Position numbers and translations under genes: made by a program
Shown: piece after piece, positions 8,149 to 16,492 of the stretch
Position numbering within the stretch: position 1 is the stretch's first letter
Layout: the number at the start of each line of letters is the position of its first letter
Notes under the pieces: model-generated
The model's database searches: none
What the model was told of the DNA's origin: nothing
Seen by the model: only the letters and a program-made list of their open reading frames with translations
Source: Asticcacaulis sp. AC460
Lineage (GTDB): Bacteria > Pseudomonadota > Alphaproteobacteria > Caulobacterales > Caulobacteraceae
Assembly (NCBI RefSeq): GCF_000495795.1
Contig: NZ_AWGD01000038.1
Span: 1 to 64,000, forward strand
Reading direction: 5' to 3'
DNA length: 64,000 nucleotides

Positions 8149-8165
8149 AATGGTAAGTTATCATT
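8149..8165. promoter_or_regulatory. Candidate operator of the GntR regulator
   Basis: AATGGTA-AGT-TATCATT is an inverted repeat with a single mismatched pair, located 16 bases upstream of the GntR start codon and just before its ribosome site. Position fits autorepression. Closely similar half-sites occur upstream of the neighbouring LacI gene. Confidence 0.55.
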
Positions 8166-8214
8166 ATATATGCGGGCAAGTTGCCGTTTCGTCAATCAAA
8201 TTGACGGACAAAAG

Positions 8215-8246
8215 CCCGCTTCGCCGACGTTCGTCGGCGAAGCGGG
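8215..8246. repeat. Perfect 15-bp inverted repeat (hairpin)
   Basis: CCCGCTTCGCCGACG at 8215-8229 pairs with CGTCGGCGAAGCGGG at 8232-8246 across a two-base centre, giving a very stable hairpin. No U-run follows on either strand, so it is not a classic terminator. It lies between the divergent GntR gene and the small membrane protein gene. Confidence 0.6.
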
Positions 8247-8375
8247 TCGCCCGAAGCCTTGGCGAAGGGGGAAGGGGCAGGTGAAACGACACGTTCCATC
8301 CGTCTTCCTGCCGGTGGGAAGTTGCGCTATCCTGTCGTTCGCCGGCTCACCGGGGGATACACGGGGGATATTTCA

Positions 8376-8792
8376 ATGAAACGTTGGGTGGTGGCCAGTC
8401 TTGCTGGCGTCGGCGTATTCGCGGCTACGTTTGTCGTCTTCGGCGTGCCAACCTGGCTTACCTGGCGGGCCGAAAAGGCACTTGAGCGATCTGCCGTGCA
8501 GACAGAGGCAATCATTACCCATTTGCGGCCTCACGACCACGGCACCTGCAGTTACACTTTCGAGGTCGGCGACAAGCGCTTTACTGGCCTGGGGCGCGGT
8601 TGCAGCACCGAGCAGGTGGGGCAGAGGATTGGCATCTACTACGCAGGCGACGATCCCGAAAATTCTTCCAATGAAACACCCGGCAGCTGGCGGTTTCCCT
8701 ATGTCTGGCTGTTCTGGATGCTGGTCGTCATGCCGGGCTTCGCGGCGTTCGGGGTGTTGCAGGCGCGAAAGACGCCGGACCTGGGCGAGTGA
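8376..8792 (+). CDS. Small two-helix membrane protein, DUF3592-like
   Basis: A 138-residue hypothetical. One membrane segment lies at about residues 5-27 and a second at about 108-128, with an extracytoplasmic beta-rich stretch between them carrying two cysteines (TCSYTF and GRGCST). The layout resembles small DUF3592-type membrane proteins. ATG at 8376 is preceded by GGGGGATA; upstream in-frame starts have no membrane-protein character. Function is unknown and it forms no clear operon. Confidence 0.65.
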   Translation: MKRWVVASLAGVGVFAATFVVFGVPTWLTWRAEKALERSAVQTEAIITHLRPHDHGTCSYTFEVGDKRFTGLGRGCSTEQVGQRIGIYYAGDDPENSSNETPGSWRFPYVWLFWMLVVMPGFAAFGVLQARKTPDLGE

Positions 8793-8866
8793 TGCCATAC
8801 GTAATAGCGTATTTCGTCGGCAAGACGTCATGTTCAAGTGTCGACATGGGTGCGTTAGGAGGACGA

Positions 8867-9184
8867 TCATTCCATGTCTTTGGGCAGCCTTGCGGCAATG
8901 TTCATCCGTTGTGCATACAAGGCTTCAAGCGTTATGGCGGCATCGTCGGCCAGCCGGAAGAATACGGACACAGGAAAGTCTTTTAGCCCCCATTTTCGAA
9001 ATTCTTTGCCTTCCAGCCAGATATAGACTGGGCAGGCAGTGGGGCGCTTTGCGATGAAATTTACTGCGTCATCAAGTTGACCGACGAACTTCAGAGCGAC
9101 AGGCGATCCCGCCCGCTGACGATAATCCGCGGTCAGTTCCAAGACCTGCCGTTTGAAGAGCTGGCTTCGGAGAATTCTGACCAT
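8867..9184 (-). CDS. parE: ParE/RelE-type toxin
   Basis: A 105-residue basic protein of the RelE/ParE toxin superfamily, with an N-terminal helical hairpin (SQLFKRQVLELTADYRQ), a middle segment RPTACPVY and the C-terminal strand pattern FPVSVFFRL...ITLEALYAQR. It starts five bases after the antitoxin stop, the usual antitoxin-first order. ParE members inhibit gyrase and RelE members cleave mRNA; the target cannot be decided from sequence. Gene symbol is by family only. Confidence 0.8.
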   Translation of the reverse strand: MVRILRSQLFKRQVLELTADYRQRAGSPVALKFVGQLDDAVNFIAKRPTACPVYIWLEGKEFRKWGLKDFPVSVFFRLADDAAITLEALYAQRMNIAARLPKDME

Positions 9185-9189
9185 TTACG

Positions 9190-9465
9190 TTATTCGATCG
9201 CGGCGCGGCGCGCATCATCCAGGTCTTTCGAGGTCCATTCCTCGTAGCTATTTTCCCGCAAGGACTGGGAGAGCAGTGCCTGTACGTCGGCGCGTTCGCG
9301 GTTCTGGTTGCGCTCCATGTGACGGCGCACCAGATCACGAATGAACTCGCCCGGTGACTCGTAAAGTGCGCCCTTGCCGGTAATTTCGCCGACGTAAGCT
9401 GCCAGTGGATCAGGTAGGGTGGTGTTGAGGCGTTTTACCATCTTCGTATCGTGGGCTTGTGCCAT
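9190..9465 (-). CDS. parD: ParD/CopG-type antitoxin
   Basis: A 91-residue antitoxin with an N-terminal ribbon-helix-helix region (KRLNTTLPDPLAAYVGEIT, then a YESPGEFIRDLVRRHM helix) and an acidic C-terminal tail that would wrap the toxin. ATG at 9465 is preceded by TGGAGG nine bases upstream; a longer reading to 9498 lacks a ribosome site. The pair is probably autoregulated through this protein. It borders an AT-richer decayed region, consistent with mobile or accessory DNA. Confidence 0.82.
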   Translation of the reverse strand: MAQAHDTKMVKRLNTTLPDPLAAYVGEITGKGALYESPGEFIRDLVRRHMERNQNRERADVQALLSQSLRENSYEEWTSKDLDDARRAAIE

Positions 9466-9937
9466 GAGTGGGAACCTCCAGACATGAGGAATAGTCACAC
9501 AGATGCGCGCTACGTGTCAATTTTATGCGCGTTGAATGCGCACTCGGTTTGTCCTTGCACAATTTACTCATTCCATAACCTGTCCCCGAAATTATCCATG
9601 TCCCCGAAATTATTCTCCAATAGCGCAATTGATGCCTCTCACCGAGATCTGCGACTATCGCATGGGTATCGGAAACTGCGCCTCGTCACTGGACGCAAGG
9701 AGATCCTCCATCGACGACAAAGGCTCCATCTCGCTATCGGACATGATATTCAAATCCTCTCTGATCAGGTCCGTTGGCAACTACTCTGGGCGATCGCCAG
9801 TTTGAAGACGTGGTCTATTTTCGTTGGCTGTTGATATTCAGATATTTGGCATAGCTGTGAATGAACAAACGGCTCATTATATTTAGATCAGGTACGTAAA
9901 TTCGAATCCAGACCAATTCGATGGGAGACGTTGTAGC
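9466..9937. other. AT-richer gene-free gap with short direct repeat
   Basis: About 470 bases between the toxin-antitoxin pair and a decayed gene. Base composition is visibly richer in A and T than the flanks. Short open frames here show no recognisable protein. It holds a 14-base direct repeat, GTCCCCGAAATTAT, at 9582-9595 and 9600-9613. I see no intact transposase or attachment site. Confidence 0.6.
9582..9613. repeat. 14-bp direct repeat, GTCCCCGAAATTAT
   Basis: Two perfect copies separated by CCAT (period 18). Origin is unknown; it may be a remnant of mobile DNA or a binding site of the adjacent toxin-antitoxin module. Confidence 0.6.
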
Positions 9938-10658
9938 ATGGCGCAAAAGCCTGCGAAGACAAGAAAAACAGTCGCTACGTCGCGTTCAACAGGTGGTATT
10001 GGTTTCGATTTCGAAGACCAGGTAGCCGCTTGGTTTTTGACGACTATTCTCTCTGGACGACCTGTTTTGGGTATACGCGATCGAACATTTCGTGCAAGCA
10101 TTCTTTCACACCCCCATCCCTCCTGTCTCAACTTCGAATTTCTTTGCAATATGGCGGGGAATGGTAGAGGAAGTGACGGCCTTGCCTTGGTACAAGGGCA
10201 GGAGATGGTTCCGTAGTGAGAGGATTCTTAGGGGGCTGATGGGGTTTGGCTTTGAAAGCACCTTGTCTCGCCTAACTGGATACGAAGCAGAGGTCTTGGC
10301 TGCTCGAGATCTGTACCGAAATTGGGCTGATAGCCACCTTCCAAACAACGAGGACAACGTTTCGGCGTTTGCCCATTTTCTTACTTCAGATTTTGGGAAA
10401 CCGGTTCGCAATGAGGGTACAATCTGGCTTGCTGACCTTATCGACGGCAACCTTCGTCTCACGAATTTGTACCGGGATGGAACTGGGGATAACCTCGTAG
10501 CTTTGGTGGAAGCCGTTATAGCCAAAGCCGGGGCAGATTTGGCGCGAAGCAGTGATTTGAAGGGGGCGCTTGTCAAGCTATCGGCAATGCTGGTGTCTGC
10601 TAACGTTCCGTCAGCTCTGGCACTCCAAGACAGGGTCGGTCGTATAGGGGTAAATTGA
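9938..10658 (+). pseudogene. Decayed remnant of a larger protein gene (two frames)
   Basis: From ATG 9938 (GGGAG ten bases upstream) an N-terminal piece reads well for about 50 residues, with the pattern STGGIGFDFEDQVAAWFL. This recalls the first residues of large multi-domain ATPase or nuclease proteins, but I cannot name the family. The frame then becomes unconvincing and stops at 10216. A helical segment in another frame is open from about 10092 to 10658 (ESTLSRLTGYEAEVLAARDL, LVKLSAML). The simplest reading is an internal deletion plus frameshift joining the two ends of one gene. The region is AT-richer than the flanks. Two unrelated small genes remain possible. Confidence 0.5.
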
Positions 10659-10797
10659 ACGGATTCTCAAAATAAACGGCCGGCATCAAAGGGACTGCCC
10701 CCCATTAATTCTTCGTCATAACGCGGTTCGGTTCTCGACATCCGTGGTAAAGGGGTTAAAACCGAACGCAACTTCGTAACAGTTGAGACGGTTGCCC

Positions 10798-12879
10798 ATG
10801 TTCTTTTCCCGCTCCCTGAAAGCCTTGTGCCTGACGGCATCCGTGTCGGTTGCTGCCCTTGCCGGCGCGGCGAATGCGGCCGAGCCCTTCACCTATAAAG
10901 ACATGCTGATGCTGGACCGGCTCAGCGCGCTCCAGGTCGACGGTTCGGGGAAATATGCCGCCTTCCAGGTGCGCGCCACCGACATGGACAAGAACAAGGG
11001 CGTCACCTCGATCTGGATCAAGGACCTGAGCGCGCCCGCCGCGGCCGAGCGCAAGCTGGCCATCTCCGAAGGCGGGGCCAGCAATCCGCAGTGGTCGGCC
11101 GACGGCAAGACGCTCTATTTCATCTCATCGCGGTCGGGATCGGACCAGGTGTGGAAGACCGACGCCACGGGGGCTACCGCGACCCAGGTGACCAGCCTGG
11201 CCTTGGATGTCCAGGCCTATCAGCCGACGCCGGACGGCGCCGGGGTGGTGGTCGCTTTGGCCGTGTTCCCGGAATGCCCAGCGGGCGTCGAGATCGAATG
11301 CACCACGTCCAAGCAAACCGTACGCAAGCACCAGCCATGGAGCGGCGTGGTCTACACCAAGCTATTCGTGCGGCATTGGGATACGTGGGCCGACGGCACA
11401 CGCAACCATTTGTTCTATGTGCCGTTCGGCGGGGCGGCGGTGTCTTTGACCGACGGCGTCGATGGTGATGTGCCGTCCAAGCCCTTTGGCGATGAGGCCG
11501 AGTTCACCATTTCTCCTGACAGCAAGACCGTCTATTATTCGGTGCGGATCGCCGGCAAGACCGAGCCGTGGAGCACCAATTTCGACCTGTATTCGGTGCC
11601 TTTGACAGGCGGCGAGGCGACCAACCTTACCGCTGCCAACCTGGCCTGGGATACGTCGCCGCGGCTGTCGCCCGACGGCAAGACGTTAGCCTACAAGGCG
11701 ATGAAGCGCCCGGGCTTCGAGGCCGACCGTTTCGACATCTTCCTGCGCGACCTGAAGACCGGCGCGGTGACCGCGGTCGCCGGCGATTGGGACCGCAGCG
11801 TCGATGATTTGAAATGGTCGAAGGACGGCAAGTCGTTGTTGGTCACCGCCGGCGATGTCGGGCTGGAGCGGTTGTTCCGCGTCGATGTCAAGACCGGCAA
11901 GGTCATGGCTTTGTCGCAGGACGGCCATATCGACGCCTTTGCGGAGACAGGCGGCAGCTTTGTGTATCTGAAGAGCGCGATGAATTCGCCGTCGCAACTG
12001 TATGCCGCCAATTCGAAGGCGATGTTCGTCGATATGGGGGCGCGCAACCTGACCGGGCTCAATCCGGTGCTGAAGGAGCGCGCCTTTGGTGACTATGAGC
12101 AGTTCAATTTCAAGGGCTGGAACGGCGAGACGGTGCACGGCTATGTCGTCAAGCCGGCCAATTACGAAGAGGGCAAGACCTATCCGGTGGCCTTCCTGAT
12201 CCATGGCGGGCCGCAGGGTTCGTTCGGCGATTCCTGGTCCTACCGCTGGAACCCGCAGACCTATGCCGGTGAGGGCTTTGCGGTGGTGATGATCGATTTC
12301 CACGGCTCGACCGGCTATGGCCAGGCGTTCACGGATGCGATCTCGCAGCATTGGGGCGACCGGCCGCTGGAGGACCTGCAGAAGGGCTGGGGGTTTGCCC
12401 TGTCGAACTACAAGTTCCTGGACGGCGACCGTGCCTGTGCCCTGGGGGCGTCCTATGGTGGCTATATGATCAACTGGATCGCCGGCCAGTGGAAGGAACC
12501 GTGGAAGTGCCTGGTCGAGCATGACGGTATTTTCGACTCGCGGACCATGGCCGAAGAGACCGAGGAGCTGTGGTTCTCGGAGTGGGAAAACGGCGGCGTG
12601 CCCTATGGCAATATGGCCAAGATGGATGAGTTCAATCCGGCTTTGCATGCGCATAAGTGGTCGGTGCCGCAGTTGGTCATCCATTCCGACAAGGATTACC
12701 GCGTCGTGCCGGGGCAGGGGATTGCGACCTTTACGGCCTTGCAGCGCCAGGGCATCGAGTCGGCGTTTCTGCGCTTCCCGGATGAGAACCATTGGGTGTT
12801 GAAGCCGCAGAATTCGATGAAGTGGCATCAGACGGTGTTCGACTGGCTCAAGGCGCATACGGCGGAAGAGGCCAAGTGA
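10798..12879 (+). CDS. Secreted S9-family prolyl oligopeptidase-like peptidase
   Basis: A 693-residue serine peptidase with a cleavable signal peptide (hydrophobic core about residues 9-22, AANAAE cleavage). The middle shows repeated WSxDGK blades of an N-terminal beta-propeller. The C-terminal alpha/beta hydrolase domain has GASYGGY with catalytic Ser552, Asp633 in SDKDYRV and His665 in ENHW. This is the dipeptidyl/acylaminoacyl peptidase group acting on short peptides in the periplasm. ATG at 10798 is preferred over an upstream TTG. Its stop overlaps the start of the beta-lactamase gene (TGATG), so the two are co-translated. Confidence 0.93.
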   Translation: MFFSRSLKALCLTASVSVAALAGAANAAEPFTYKDMLMLDRLSALQVDGSGKYAAFQVRATDMDKNKGVTSIWIKDLSAPAAAERKLAISEGGASNPQWSADGKTLYFISSRSGSDQVWKTDATGATATQVTSLALDVQAYQPTPDGAGVVVALAVFPECPAGVEIECTTSKQTVRKHQPWSGVVYTKLFVRHWDTWADGTRNHLFYVPFGGAAVSLTDGVDGDVPSKPFGDEAEFTISPDSKTVYYSVRIAGKTEPWSTNFDLYSVPLTGGEATNLTAANLAWDTSPRLSPDGKTLAYKAMKRPGFEADRFDIFLRDLKTGAVTAVAGDWDRSVDDLKWSKDGKSLLVTAGDVGLERLFRVDVKTGKVMALSQDGHIDAFAETGGSFVYLKSAMNSPSQLYAANSKAMFVDMGARNLTGLNPVLKERAFGDYEQFNFKGWNGETVHGYVVKPANYEEGKTYPVAFLIHGGPQGSFGDSWSYRWNPQTYAGEGFAVVMIDFHGSTGYGQAFTDAISQHWGDRPLEDLQKGWGFALSNYKFLDGDRACALGASYGGYMINWIAGQWKEPWKCLVEHDGIFDSRTMAEETEELWFSEWENGGVPYGNMAKMDEFNPALHAHKWSVPQLVIHSDKDYRVVPGQGIATFTALQRQGIESAFLRFPDENHWVLKPQNSMKWHQTVFDWLKAHTAEEAK

Positions 12880-13763
12880 TGCTGCGGCGGGCGTTCCTGG
12901 CTGGATTGACCGTTTTTCCGTTGGCGGGGTGCGACCCGAAAACGGCGGACAAGGTCGCGGCCGGGGTCGATTTTGCCGCGGCGATGTTGGACATCACCAA
13001 GCGGCATGGCGGGCGGATCGGGGTGTCGGCGATCGATGCCGGCAGCGGCGGGCGGTTGTCGGTGTCGTCGCAGGAACGCTTCGGCATGATGTCGGTGTTC
13101 AAGTGGATACTGGCGGCGGCGGTTCTGGCGCGGGTCGACAAGGGCGAGCTGAAGCTGGACCAGGTGGTGCGGTTTGGGCGTAAGGACCTGGTCGGATGGT
13201 CGCCGGTGACCGAGAAGAAGGTCAAGGACGGCAAGATCACGGTCGGGGAGCTGTGCGCGGCGACCGTGTCGAAGAGCGATAATGCGGCGGCGAATCTGTT
13301 GCTGCCGCTGGTTGGCGGGCCGGAGGGCTTGACGAAGTGGATCCGGTCTTTGGGGGACGGGGTGACGCGCGTCGACCGCAAAGAGCCGGAGATGAATAAT
13401 GTCGCCGAGGGCGATCCGCGTGACACGACGACGCCGGAAGCCATGACGCAACTGCTGCAGATCGTGTTTACCGGCGCGGCTTTGGAAGCGGCGAGTATCA
13501 AGCAGTTGCGTGAGTGGATGGTGGCGACCTCGACCGGAGACAAGCGGATACGGGCGGGGGTGCCGTCGGGCTGGACCGTGGCCGACAAGACCGGCACCGC
13601 CAATGGCGCGGTCAATGATGTCGCTGTGATCTGGCCCAAGAGCGAGATGACCGAGGGGCCGATCTTCCTGTCCATCTTTACCGTTGGTGGGACATTGGAG
13701 CCGGAAGCCAAGGAGCAGGTCGTGGCCGATATCGCGCGGCTGGTCTGCGACGTGTTTGCCTGA
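12879..13763 (+). CDS. Class A serine beta-lactamase-like lipoprotein
   Basis: A 294-residue protein with all class A motifs: SVFK at 72-75 (acyl-Ser72), SDN at 133-135, EPEMN with general-base Glu169, and KTG at 237-239, plus the RDTTTP segment after the omega loop. The N-terminus ends in LAGC with Cys18, a lipobox, so the mature enzyme is probably membrane-anchored. It starts within the stop of the S9 peptidase gene (TGATG). Family knowledge supports hydrolysis of penicillins or cephalosporins; whether it confers resistance or works in cell-wall turnover is unknown. No AmpR/BlaI-type regulator is adjacent. Confidence 0.92.
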   Translation: MLRRAFLAGLTVFPLAGCDPKTADKVAAGVDFAAAMLDITKRHGGRIGVSAIDAGSGGRLSVSSQERFGMMSVFKWILAAAVLARVDKGELKLDQVVRFGRKDLVGWSPVTEKKVKDGKITVGELCAATVSKSDNAAANLLLPLVGGPEGLTKWIRSLGDGVTRVDRKEPEMNNVAEGDPRDTTTPEAMTQLLQIVFTGAALEAASIKQLREWMVATSTGDKRIRAGVPSGWTVADKTGTANGAVNDVAVIWPKSEMTEGPIFLSIFTVGGTLEPEAKEQVVADIARLVCDVFA

Positions 13764-13794
13764 TGGGGTGGAGTTGGCGGAAGGCGGTGGTATA

Positions 13795-13843
13795 CCCCTC
13801 CGCCGGCTTCGCCGGCACCTCCCCACTTCGTGGAGAGGAGGGA
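13795..13843 (+). repeat. Dispersed intergenic hairpin repeat, copy E (short)
   Basis: A compact copy: CCGGC-TTC-GCCGG hairpin followed by CACCTCCCC and a GAGGAGGG end. It lies after the beta-lactamase gene. Confidence 0.6.
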
Positions 13844-13886
13844 GTTTGCGTAGTCCACTTGCGAGAGACCTGATTGCAGGAGATTG

Positions 13887-14405
13887 ATGCCGGCCATGGC
13901 AAAGGTCAGATCTGGAAAATTCGGGGCGATTGTGGGGTCGGCCCTGTTCTTTGTGGTGGCGCCCTGTGTCATGGGCGGCGTGATCCCGTGGTGGATCACC
14001 GATTGGTGGATGAAGCGCGGCCATGAGGGGCTGCGGTATCTGGGGGCGGCGCTGATCGTGCTGGCCGTGCCGGGGTTGGTGGATTCATTTGTGCGGTTTG
14101 CGGTGCAGGGGTTGGGGACGCCGGCGCCGGCGGCGCCGACCCGGAACCTGGTGGTGACCGGGCTGTATCGCTATACCCGCAACCCGATGTATGTCGCGGT
14201 GGCGGCGATGATCTTCGGCCAGGCGTTGCTGTATTCCAGTCCGTGGTGCGGGGTGTATGGCGCGGCCTTCTGGCTGGTCACGCATATATTTGTCGTGATG
14301 TATGAAGAACCCGCGTTGAGCCGCCAGTTTCCGGAGGATTATCCGGCGTACAAGAAGGCCGTGCCGCGCTGGCTGCCGCGTTTGACGCCGTGGCGAAAGC
14401 CTTGA
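13887..14405 (+). CDS. Isoprenylcysteine carboxyl methyltransferase-like membrane protein
   Basis: A 172-residue integral membrane protein with about four hydrophobic segments. The C-terminal half carries the ICMT/PEMT-type motif GLYRYTRNPMYV, then EEPALSRQFPEDYPAYKK near the end, residues that form the S-adenosylmethionine pocket in this superfamily. ATG at 13887 is four bases after AGGAG; ATG 13896 and TTG 13884 are alternatives. Bacterial members methylate small hydrophobic or lipid substrates; the substrate here is unknown. Confidence 0.8.
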   Translation: MPAMAKVRSGKFGAIVGSALFFVVAPCVMGGVIPWWITDWWMKRGHEGLRYLGAALIVLAVPGLVDSFVRFAVQGLGTPAPAAPTRNLVVTGLYRYTRNPMYVAVAAMIFGQALLYSSPWCGVYGAAFWLVTHIFVVMYEEPALSRQFPEDYPAYKKAVPRWLPRLTPWRKP

Positions 14406-14436
14406 CAGACTCAAGGTGGGCGGGTTTGTCGGGGCT

Positions 14437-15360
14437 ATGAAACAGTCCATCTCCCTGGCCGATGTGCTCGGCGAAATCAGCGTCCTGGTCCGGCCGCATT
14501 TCGGCAAGGGCCGCACCGCGCAGTATATTCCGCAACTGGCGGCGGTCGATCCGTCGAAGTTCGGGATGGCGGTCGTGACCGTGCGCGGCGAGGAGTATGT
14601 CACGGGCGATGCCGATGAGCCGTTTTCGGCCCAGAGCATCACCAAGCTGTTCTCGCTGGGGCTGGCGCTGAACCGGATCGGCGACGAGGTGTGGACCCGC
14701 GTGGGCAAGGAACCGTCGGGGACGCCGTTCAACTATCTGTCGCAGCTGGAGCACGAGCAGGGCGTGCCGCGCAATCCGTTCATCAATCCGGGCGCTTTGG
14801 CGGTGACGGATATTCTGCTGGATGTGGTGGCGGAGCCGGCCAAGCTGGTGCGCGATTTCATGGGCATGCTGGCGACGGAGCCGTTGGTGATTGATGGGGA
14901 GGTCGCCGAGGGCGAGATCGTCACGGCGCACAAGAACCGGGCGATCGCCAATCTGATGCGCGAATTCGGCACGATCCAGCATGATCCCGAGGCGGTAATT
15001 GCCGCCTACTGCCGCCAGTGCGCGATTACGCTGACCTGCCGGCAGCTGGCGCGGGCGGCGTTACCTTTGGCGGCCGGAGGGTTCTCGCCGGTGGTCGAGG
15101 AGACGGTGTTTCCGCAGCGGCTGGCACGGCGGTTGAACGCGTTGTTGCTGACGTGCGGGATTTATGACTCGGTGGGGTCGTTCGCCTACCGGGTGGGTTT
15201 GCCGGCCAAGAGCGGGGTCGGCGGGGGGATTGTCGCCATCGTGCCGGGCCAGGCGGCGGTGGCGGTGTGGTCGCCGGAGCTGGACCGGTTCGGGACGTCG
15301 GTGGTGGGCGCCTATGCGCTGGAGCATTTCAGCCAGTTGACGAACTGTTCGGTGTTGTGA
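14437..15360 (+). CDS. glsA: Glutaminase
   Basis: A 307-residue glutaminase converting L-glutamine to glutamate and ammonia, close in length to E. coli GlsA2 (308). It belongs to the serine-dependent beta-lactamase-like fold, with the SITK motif at 67-70 (nucleophile Ser67, Lys70). Other family blocks are NPFINPGALA and YxxxCAITLTCRQLARA, with a Gly-rich VGGGI near the C-terminus. ATG at 14437 is chosen over an upstream GTG because the family alignment begins there. It is the last gene before a convergent MBL-fold gene. Confidence 0.93.
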   Translation: MKQSISLADVLGEISVLVRPHFGKGRTAQYIPQLAAVDPSKFGMAVVTVRGEEYVTGDADEPFSAQSITKLFSLGLALNRIGDEVWTRVGKEPSGTPFNYLSQLEHEQGVPRNPFINPGALAVTDILLDVVAEPAKLVRDFMGMLATEPLVIDGEVAEGEIVTAHKNRAIANLMREFGTIQHDPEAVIAAYCRQCAITLTCRQLARAALPLAAGGFSPVVEETVFPQRLARRLNALLLTCGIYDSVGSFAYRVGLPAKSGVGGGIVAIVPGQAAVAVWSPELDRFGTSVVGAYALEHFSQLTNCSVL

Positions 15361-15386
15361 GCTACGGCGCTTTCGAAAGAAAGTCG

Positions 15387-15465
15387 CCCCACCACCATTT
15401 CGCTCCACTTCGCTTTGCTCGTTCCCGCTCATGGTCCCCCTCCCCACGCGAAGAGCGCGGGGAGG
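15387..15465 (+). repeat. Dispersed intergenic hairpin repeat, copy F
   Basis: Starts CCCCACCACCATTTCGCTCC, ends with a CCTCCCC..GGGGAGG hairpin. It lies between the convergent glutaminase and MBL-fold genes. Confidence 0.65.
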
Positions 15466-15474
15466 TATCAGAAT

Positions 15475-16380
15475 TTAGGTTTTGCACCAGGGGCTGTTGC
15501 CGGCGTTGGCGCGCAGAAGGCCGGCGTAGTAGTCTGCCATGCCTTCGACCCGGTCATCAGGGGCGCCGTGCAGGTCGGCTGTGGCGACCGTCCAGTCGGT
15601 CGCGCATTCAGCCGTGGGGCGGATGGAGGTCGCGCAGGAGATGAAGCCTTCGAAGGCCGTCTTGTAAGTGGCGAATTGCGCGCGGTTCATCGGCGCGCCG
15701 TGGCCGGGGACGGCAATGACGAAGTCGGTCGCCCAGATCTCGTCCAGCGCCGTTTGCCAGCCCAGCGAGCAGGCTGTGTCCAGGAACGGCACCGGCAGGG
15801 TGACCAGGTCGCCGGCCGCCACCACTTTCGATTTGGCGTCGTAGACCCAGATATCGCCTTCGGTGGCGGCGTTCGGGGCAAGGTGGAGGGCGAGCCCTTC
15901 GAGTTGGGTGGCGGCGGTGACCACGACGTCGGGTTTCATGGTGTCGATGCGGTCGAGCGTCGCCATGTCGCCGGCAATCTCTGCCTTGATCTCGGGTGAG
16001 GCCTGGCCGCTGTCGATATAGGCCTGGGCCTGTTTGACGCTGTTCGGGATGAAGCCATCCAGGGCGCCGTCCAGGGCGCCGGTGGCGTAGACCTTGGCGC
16101 CCCATTTGGCCTTCAGGTCGGCATTGCCGCTGATATGGTCGAGGTGCCAGTGTGAATTGATGATGGCGCTGACCGGTTGGTCGCCGACGAAGTCGAGGAT
16201 CGCCTGGCGATGCTCGAGGTGGCGGCCGGTGTCCATGACGACCAGGCCGCTGTCACCGCGGAAGATGACGGTGTTGCCGTCGGGCTGGCGGTTGGGCTCG
16301 AAGCTACCCGGGATCAGCCAGACTCCGTTGGTGACGGGTTGCGATGCCAGCGCCGCGGCGAAGATCAGGGCTGTTGTCAT
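15475..16380 (-). CDS. Exported MBL-fold metallohydrolase
   Basis: A 301-residue metallo-beta-lactamase-fold protein. The HxHxDH motif is at residues 77-82 (SHWHLDH), a metal-bridging Asp is in AAGDLV, and the last His in VPGHGAPM. The N-terminus is short and hydrophobic (ALIFAAALA), consistent with a signal peptide. GGAGG sits eight bases before the ATG. The C-terminal part has four cysteines that may form disulfides. Family members hydrolyse lactams, lactones or thioesters; nothing here identifies it as a true class B beta-lactamase. Confidence 0.85.
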   Translation of the reverse strand: MTTALIFAAALASQPVTNGVWLIPGSFEPNRQPDGNTVIFRGDSGLVVMDTGRHLEHRQAILDFVGDQPVSAIINSHWHLDHISGNADLKAKWGAKVYATGALDGALDGFIPNSVKQAQAYIDSGQASPEIKAEIAGDMATLDRIDTMKPDVVVTAATQLEGLALHLAPNAATEGDIWVYDAKSKVVAAGDLVTLPVPFLDTACSLGWQTALDEIWATDFVIAVPGHGAPMNRAQFATYKTAFEGFISCATSIRPTAECATDWTVATADLHGAPDDRVEGMADYYAGLLRANAGNSPWCKT

Positions 16381-16492
16381 GAGCGTATCCTCCGCGGGAG
16401 GAGACTAAACCGCAAAGCGCGGATCGGCTAATTACAAGGCGTTAATCCCTGTGTGGTAGGGTTTGCGCGATCGAAAATCGGAGAAGCCGACC

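Noticed and set aside
9451-9834. 127-codon open frame in the AT-richer gap
   Set aside because: No ribosome site, no recognisable protein features and Leu/Arg/Ser bias expected of a random frame; overlaps the start region of the antitoxin gene.
12879-16380. Class A beta-lactamase plus MBL-fold gene considered as a resistance island
   Set aside because: Base composition matches the flanks, no mobile elements or resistance regulators are present, and the MBL protein lacks evidence of being a true carbapenemase-type enzyme.
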